The notes under the pieces: generated by a model
Seen by the model: the letters and a program-made list of their open reading frames with translations, nothing else
What the model was told of the DNA's origin: nothing
Databases searched by the model: none
Translations under genes and position numbers: made by a program
NCBI GenBank assembly: GCA_021234155.1
Contig: JAJEKV010000080.1
Coordinates: 1,718,182 to 1,782,181, forward strand
Direction: 5' to 3'
DNA length: 64,000 nt
Source of the DNA: Isoetes taiwanensis
Taxonomy: Eukaryota; Streptophyta; Lycopodiopsida; Isoetales; Isoetaceae
Part shown: piece after piece, positions 60,567 to 64,000 of the stretch
How the letters are laid out: every line of letters begins with the position of its first letter
How positions within the stretch are numbered: the first letter of the stretch is position 1

Positions 60567-61048
60567 TACACACAGGCCTTTTGTATCCCCAACACCCCAT
60601 CATAGATAGAGATCTTTCCCCTTCTCAATCATGGATTCATATATGTTATGGAGGTGGCAAGAATAGTGCACCTTGCCTAAGTCCTTCATACAATACCCCA
60701 ACATGCCCTCAAAGCAATGTAACATGTTATTCTTCAGCGGCTGGCTTGGAGGGCCAATTGAAATCCCTCTTAATAGCCTCATTCATGGCCCTTGGTGTCT
60801 TTGTTAGTCCCGTACGTCCAGGTACAGGACTATTCATGAAGACCATGGAACAAGGCAAGAATAAGGCAGGACCAGGTCAAGCATCAGGTAGTAGACCCAT
60901 GCCCCCGCCAAAACCCACGAAGACCACGGAACAAGGCCAGAATAAGGCAGGACCAGGTCAAGCATCGGGTAGTAGACCCACGCCCCCGCCGAAACCCACG
61001 CAGAAGACCACGCCTGGGTCTAAGAAGAGACAAAGAACAGATAAATGA
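60533..61048 (+). CDS. Open frame ending in Gly/Pro/Lys-rich repeats, doubtful
   Basis: A 171-codon plus frame. The first half is unremarkable. The second half contains two copies of a 27-residue repeat with GQASGSRPMPPPKPT as core, then a basic end (TPGSKKRQRTDK). Low-complexity Pro/Lys-rich tails like this occur in many unrelated proteins. It partly overlaps the minus-strand candidate above, so at most one of them is real in the overlap (60533-60566). No start signal or splice site decides the case. Confidence 0.3.
   Translation: MLPYSADSYCPIHTGLLYPQHPIIDRDLSPSQSWIHICYGGGKNSAPCLSPSYNTPTCPQSNVTCYSSAAGLEGQLKSLLIASFMALGVFVSPVRPGTGLFMKTMEQGKNKAGPGQASGSRPMPPPKPTKTTEQGQNKAGPGQASGSRPTPPPKPTQKTTPGSKKRQRTDK
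60841..61005. repeat. Two-copy tandem repeat, 81-base unit
   Basis: gaccatggaacaaggc at 60841 and gaccacggaacaaggcc at 60922 start two nearly identical 81-84 base units; a third begins gaccacgcc at 61006 and stops. The unit length is a multiple of three and most differences are silent or conservative in the frame 60533-61048. Confidence 0.9.
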
Positions 61049-61380
61049 CGGCTCCCATGGAAGTACAGTCCAGAGTCAGCCCGATTCTAGGCACATAAAG
61101 AAGGCACTGCCAGATTCCAGAAAAATCAGGCTCTGATCCAGGAGTTGGTAGCGAGATCTGCCAAACACCTATTTTGGGCCCAAGGGCGTTGTACTATATA
61201 TATGAGTAGAGATAGAACTCATGTTTTTAGATGAGCATTAGTCCTTATCTTCTGTTCCCCTCTCTATTTCCGAGAGCTCATGTACACTCAGTGATACCAA
61301 GAAAGCCTGATTTCTTCTTAATTGGTGTTGTCTCTTTTCTGTTTTCTCTTTGCTGTTCTCTTGCAAAATCCCCCGTGACA
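61047..61380 (+). promoter_or_regulatory. LTR-like leader of a Ty3/gypsy element
   Basis: This stretch directly precedes the gag region. It has a TATA-like tactatatatatgag at 61192-61206, pyrimidine-rich sequence after 61245, and a plausible ...gtgaca end near 61380. A start at tgacggctcc (61047) would give TG...CA ends. No second LTR is inside the window and the sequence after 61380 does not resemble the usual initiator-Met primer site, so both boundaries are guesses. Confidence 0.45.
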
Positions 61381-61509
61381 CTCAGCCAGGATTCTCTTGT
61401 TTGATCCAAGGGTCCTCATAAAGGGCTGTCTTGCAGGAGATCCCAAACCCAGACCCTAAACACTGTCGCTGATGCTGGGTCTGATCATTCTCTTTTCTTT
61501 CTTCTCAAT

Positions 61510-64000
61510 ATGTCTACTCATGCTTTTACTCCCGAGGAACTCCTTTGCCAAATGGTGGCACGATTGGAGCGCCATCAGCGTTGAGAAGCTGTTCGTGACA
61601 TGTACGACACTGACTATGATATTGAGGGGGGCCGTGTCCACTCAAGAGCTCAGTCGGCACCGCCTACCCCTCGTGTCCATTTTCGCCCAGGGTCTCCCGA
61701 TGTTTGCAAGCACTACTCTCAACCCCAGTCACCACACCATACACTGGTACAACCCACTCCTCATTACTTCCAAACTCCCCAAAGCACTTACATTCATATC
61801 CCCTCGGGTGAACTCCCTTTCCTTCGCAACCTTCTTCTCCTCCTGCGGGGATGGGCTATCCTCAGGTCTCTTTTGGCCCTCCCCATGTCCATGAATATCA
61901 GTCCTCCCCATCCTTTCAGCATGCAGTCCCTGTCTACAATCTTACTGATCTCAAGTTAAATGAGGACGGCTCCCACGGTCCTTCGGCTACGGATGCTCCT
62001 TTCTCTGGCCCTCTGGATTTTTCTGTCTCTATGCCGCCTTGCTCCCAGCCCACGGCTATTCCACAAAGCTATATTCCAGCTTATGCTCCACCTCTCTACA
62101 CGCAAGGTCCGCCTCCATCTCCGGTTCAAAATCTTAAGCTGACGTATCCCACCTTTGGGAATACTAAAGGAAAGCCTCTTGATCGAAGTGCCCAAGCTCA
62201 CATGGAAGAATTCGAGGCGTTGGCTATCCTCAATGGCCACGCTCAACCTCAACTCAAGTTCCACATCTTCTCCACCACGCTGCGTGGAGCCCCTCATCAG
62301 TGGCTCATGGCCAACAAAAGCCATTGGAAATAAAACTGGCAAGAGATGAAGACGGCATTTCTCTCCCATTATGGCACCACGAACGATGATCAGCAAATCC
62401 TGAAGCAACTTAATGATCTTCAGCAACAGCCCACGGAGTCTGCCCGCGATTTCACGGATTGCCTTCACATTCTGGTCTGCAAGCTCAAAGAGTACACCAC
62501 GCAAAGCCAGATTCTTGTTTGGTTTCTGCAAGGTCTCCCTCCATCCATTCGTCTCATGAATGAGTACCTGCATCCCAAGACCTTGGAGCAGGCCATCGAA
62601 TTAGTCAATCACTCGGTCAATGTCTCTTCCAGAGGTGTTGCACTTACGGAGCTTCCCTTCATGCCTCCTGTCATGGTTCCTCAGAATGCGGTTCAACCAC
62701 AACAATCTACTCCTCAACACAGCCAAATTTGGTGTCACATTTGTAAATACCAAGGTCATCTTGCCAATGAGTGCAATGGTCCGCCTCACTGTAAAAGATA
62801 TAATATGTGCAATCATACCACTGAAGAGTGTACTCGTGTGCATCCCACACCCTTCAGACAGAAAAGGGTCTTCCAGGTGCAGACCATGCCACAACAGCAG
62901 CAACTATATCCACCTTTGCAATATCAACAAGCTCAGCAACCTCAACAATCCCCGGGTCAAGGCTCCCGTCAACCTTTTGATCCTTTTAAAGCTCAGTGTT
63001 ATCACTGTTAAGAATGGGGCCATACCACCACGGCATGTCCTCAGCTTCCTCAAGTCCAAGTTCAGCTTCCCGGTACCAATCAAACTGCATCTGTTCGACT
63101 CACGGCTTATCAATTATGGGTCGCCAATGGCAAACAAGGCCCACACCCTGTTCTGAAGAGGCCACCACGGCCACCTCAACAACAGCGACCTCAGCAAGTG
63201 GCATCATTCTCCAACACCCTTGATCAACAAGCTCAAGAAGAGATCTATCAGGCTCTCAATCCTCCGATGCAGCAGTCAAATTAGGTTGGTTTGGTTTCTC
63301 GCCAGACCAAGGCCTCCCGCGCTTTGATGATCATACCTCATGACACGCAACCTGCCTTTGCTGTAGACACGATTCCATACGAGGACACAAAAAAGGTCCA
63401 TTTCGCCCCAGATCTGGATCAACTTATGCCCCATGTCATGCCAAAGGTGAGGCAAAGTATTTTCAAGCTCATGCAAGCTGCAGAAGGACGCACGCTTGCC
63501 AATGTTCATGCCACCACGCATGCTCAGCAGCAACAGGAAGCGCGTTCCTCATCCAAAAGCCCACGCCCTCAGCAGTACCCAATATTGCTGCTAAAGTTGA
63601 GCTTCTCAAGGAGGTCTCAGCTTCTTTGCTTCAGACTCCAGCCCCTCCGGATCCTGCAGATCCATTCTCTCATGTTCCTTTGGAACTCCAAGAAGAGCTG
63701 GCAAAAATCAAGATTCCCTTGAGTCTTGCAACTATTCTCAAACTCTGTCCAGCTCTCAAAAGAGCAGTTGCCCCTACCCACAGTTTTGGTCGGAGTGGTG
63801 GCTACTTCAACCCCCACGGTGCATGCCATGGTGGGCCACCAACAGATCAATCATGGGCAAATTGATGGAGGTAGTGCTGTCAACCTCATCATAGACAAGC
63901 TTCGGAAGCAGTTGGGCATCAAGCAACTCTATCGTACCCCCTATGACATCAAGCTGGCTAACGGCCACATCATGCGCCCTCAAGGCATCACCCCTCTTCT
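61510..64000 (+). pseudogene. Ty3/gypsy gag and protease start, cut by window end
   Basis: Gag packages element RNA and the protease cleaves the polyprotein. The reading starts MSTHAFTPEELL at 61510 and meets a TGA at 61582. It shifts frame near 61810, then stays in one frame from 61851 to about 63550, interrupted only by TAA (62331), TAA (63009) and TAG (63282). Retrotrans_gag features: LKFHIFSTTLRGAPHQWL (about 62250-62310), then ESARDFTDCLHILVCKLKEY and VWFLQGLPPSIRLMNEYL. Three zinc knuckles: CHICKYQGHLANEC (62733-62774, intact); CKRYNMCNHTTEEC (62790-62831, Tyr in place of the second Cys); and CYHC, stop, EWGHTTTAC (62997-63038). After a shift near 63560 the frame continues AKVELLKEVSASLL and LELQEELAKIKIPLSLATIL. 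The protease box GQIDGGSAVNLI (about 63858-63893) carries DGG rather than the usual D(S/T)G. The C-terminal pol is beyond the window. Confidence 0.9.

Overview
The window looks like nuclear DNA of a land plant. It is AT-rich, gene-poor and dominated by decayed retrotransposons. The one host gene I can name is a class II TCP transcription factor (minus strand, 20.36-21.72 kb), a family restricted to plants and their streptophyte algal relatives. The non-LTR reverse transcriptases near 32-33, 45-46 and 50 kb, with a YTDD catalytic box, are of a kind I associate more with ferns, lycophytes and bryophytes than with flowering plants, so a seed-free plant is my best guess; that is inference. Nearly every reading frame is broken by 1-2 base indels and stops. 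Some of this is genuine decay, but the pattern also fits an incompletely polished long-read consensus.

Layout. 1-2.85 kb: no recognisable gene. 2.85-8.6 kb: a 20-24 bp minisatellite built on ATACCATGG, split by a decayed L1-type LINE (endonuclease, reverse transcriptase, zf-RVT, poly-A end). 8.6-19.2 kb: Ty1/copia debris, including a reverse transcriptase/RNase H remnant at 12.8-13.5 kb and two diverged copies of a roughly 1 kb segment (11.6-12.6 and 16.9-17.9 kb). 19.26-47.1 kb: a large direct tandem duplication, unit A (19.26-34.06 kb) and unit B (34.06-47.1 kb). Each unit starts with the TCP locus, continues through about 9 kb without a recognisable gene, and ends with a LINE remnant finishing in a TTCTA pentanucleotide tail. 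The TCP locus is substantially preserved in A and badly decayed in B.

47.7-52.0 kb: a Ty1/copia element on the minus strand with two LTRs and a primer-binding site, carrying a second LINE whose 433-codon reverse transcriptase frame is the best-preserved protein in the window. 52.0-55.0 kb: short tandem duplications and a candidate spliced but broken host gene on the minus strand. 55.0-57.3 kb: four alternating copies of one terminal inverted repeat enclosing a Ty3/gypsy integrase remnant that is itself interrupted by an LTR-like insertion. 57.4-61.0 kb: unassigned sequence with weak coding candidates on both strands. 61.0-64.0 kb: the 5' part of a Ty3/gypsy element (LTR-like leader, gag with three zinc knuckles, start of the protease), cut by the window end.

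There is no sign of a bacterial operon, CRISPR array or metabolic gene cluster. The points of most biological interest are the tandemly duplicated TCP locus with asymmetric decay, the abrupt change in similarity along the duplication, the LINE inserted in a minisatellite, and the nested transposons at 47.7-52 and 55-57.3 kb.
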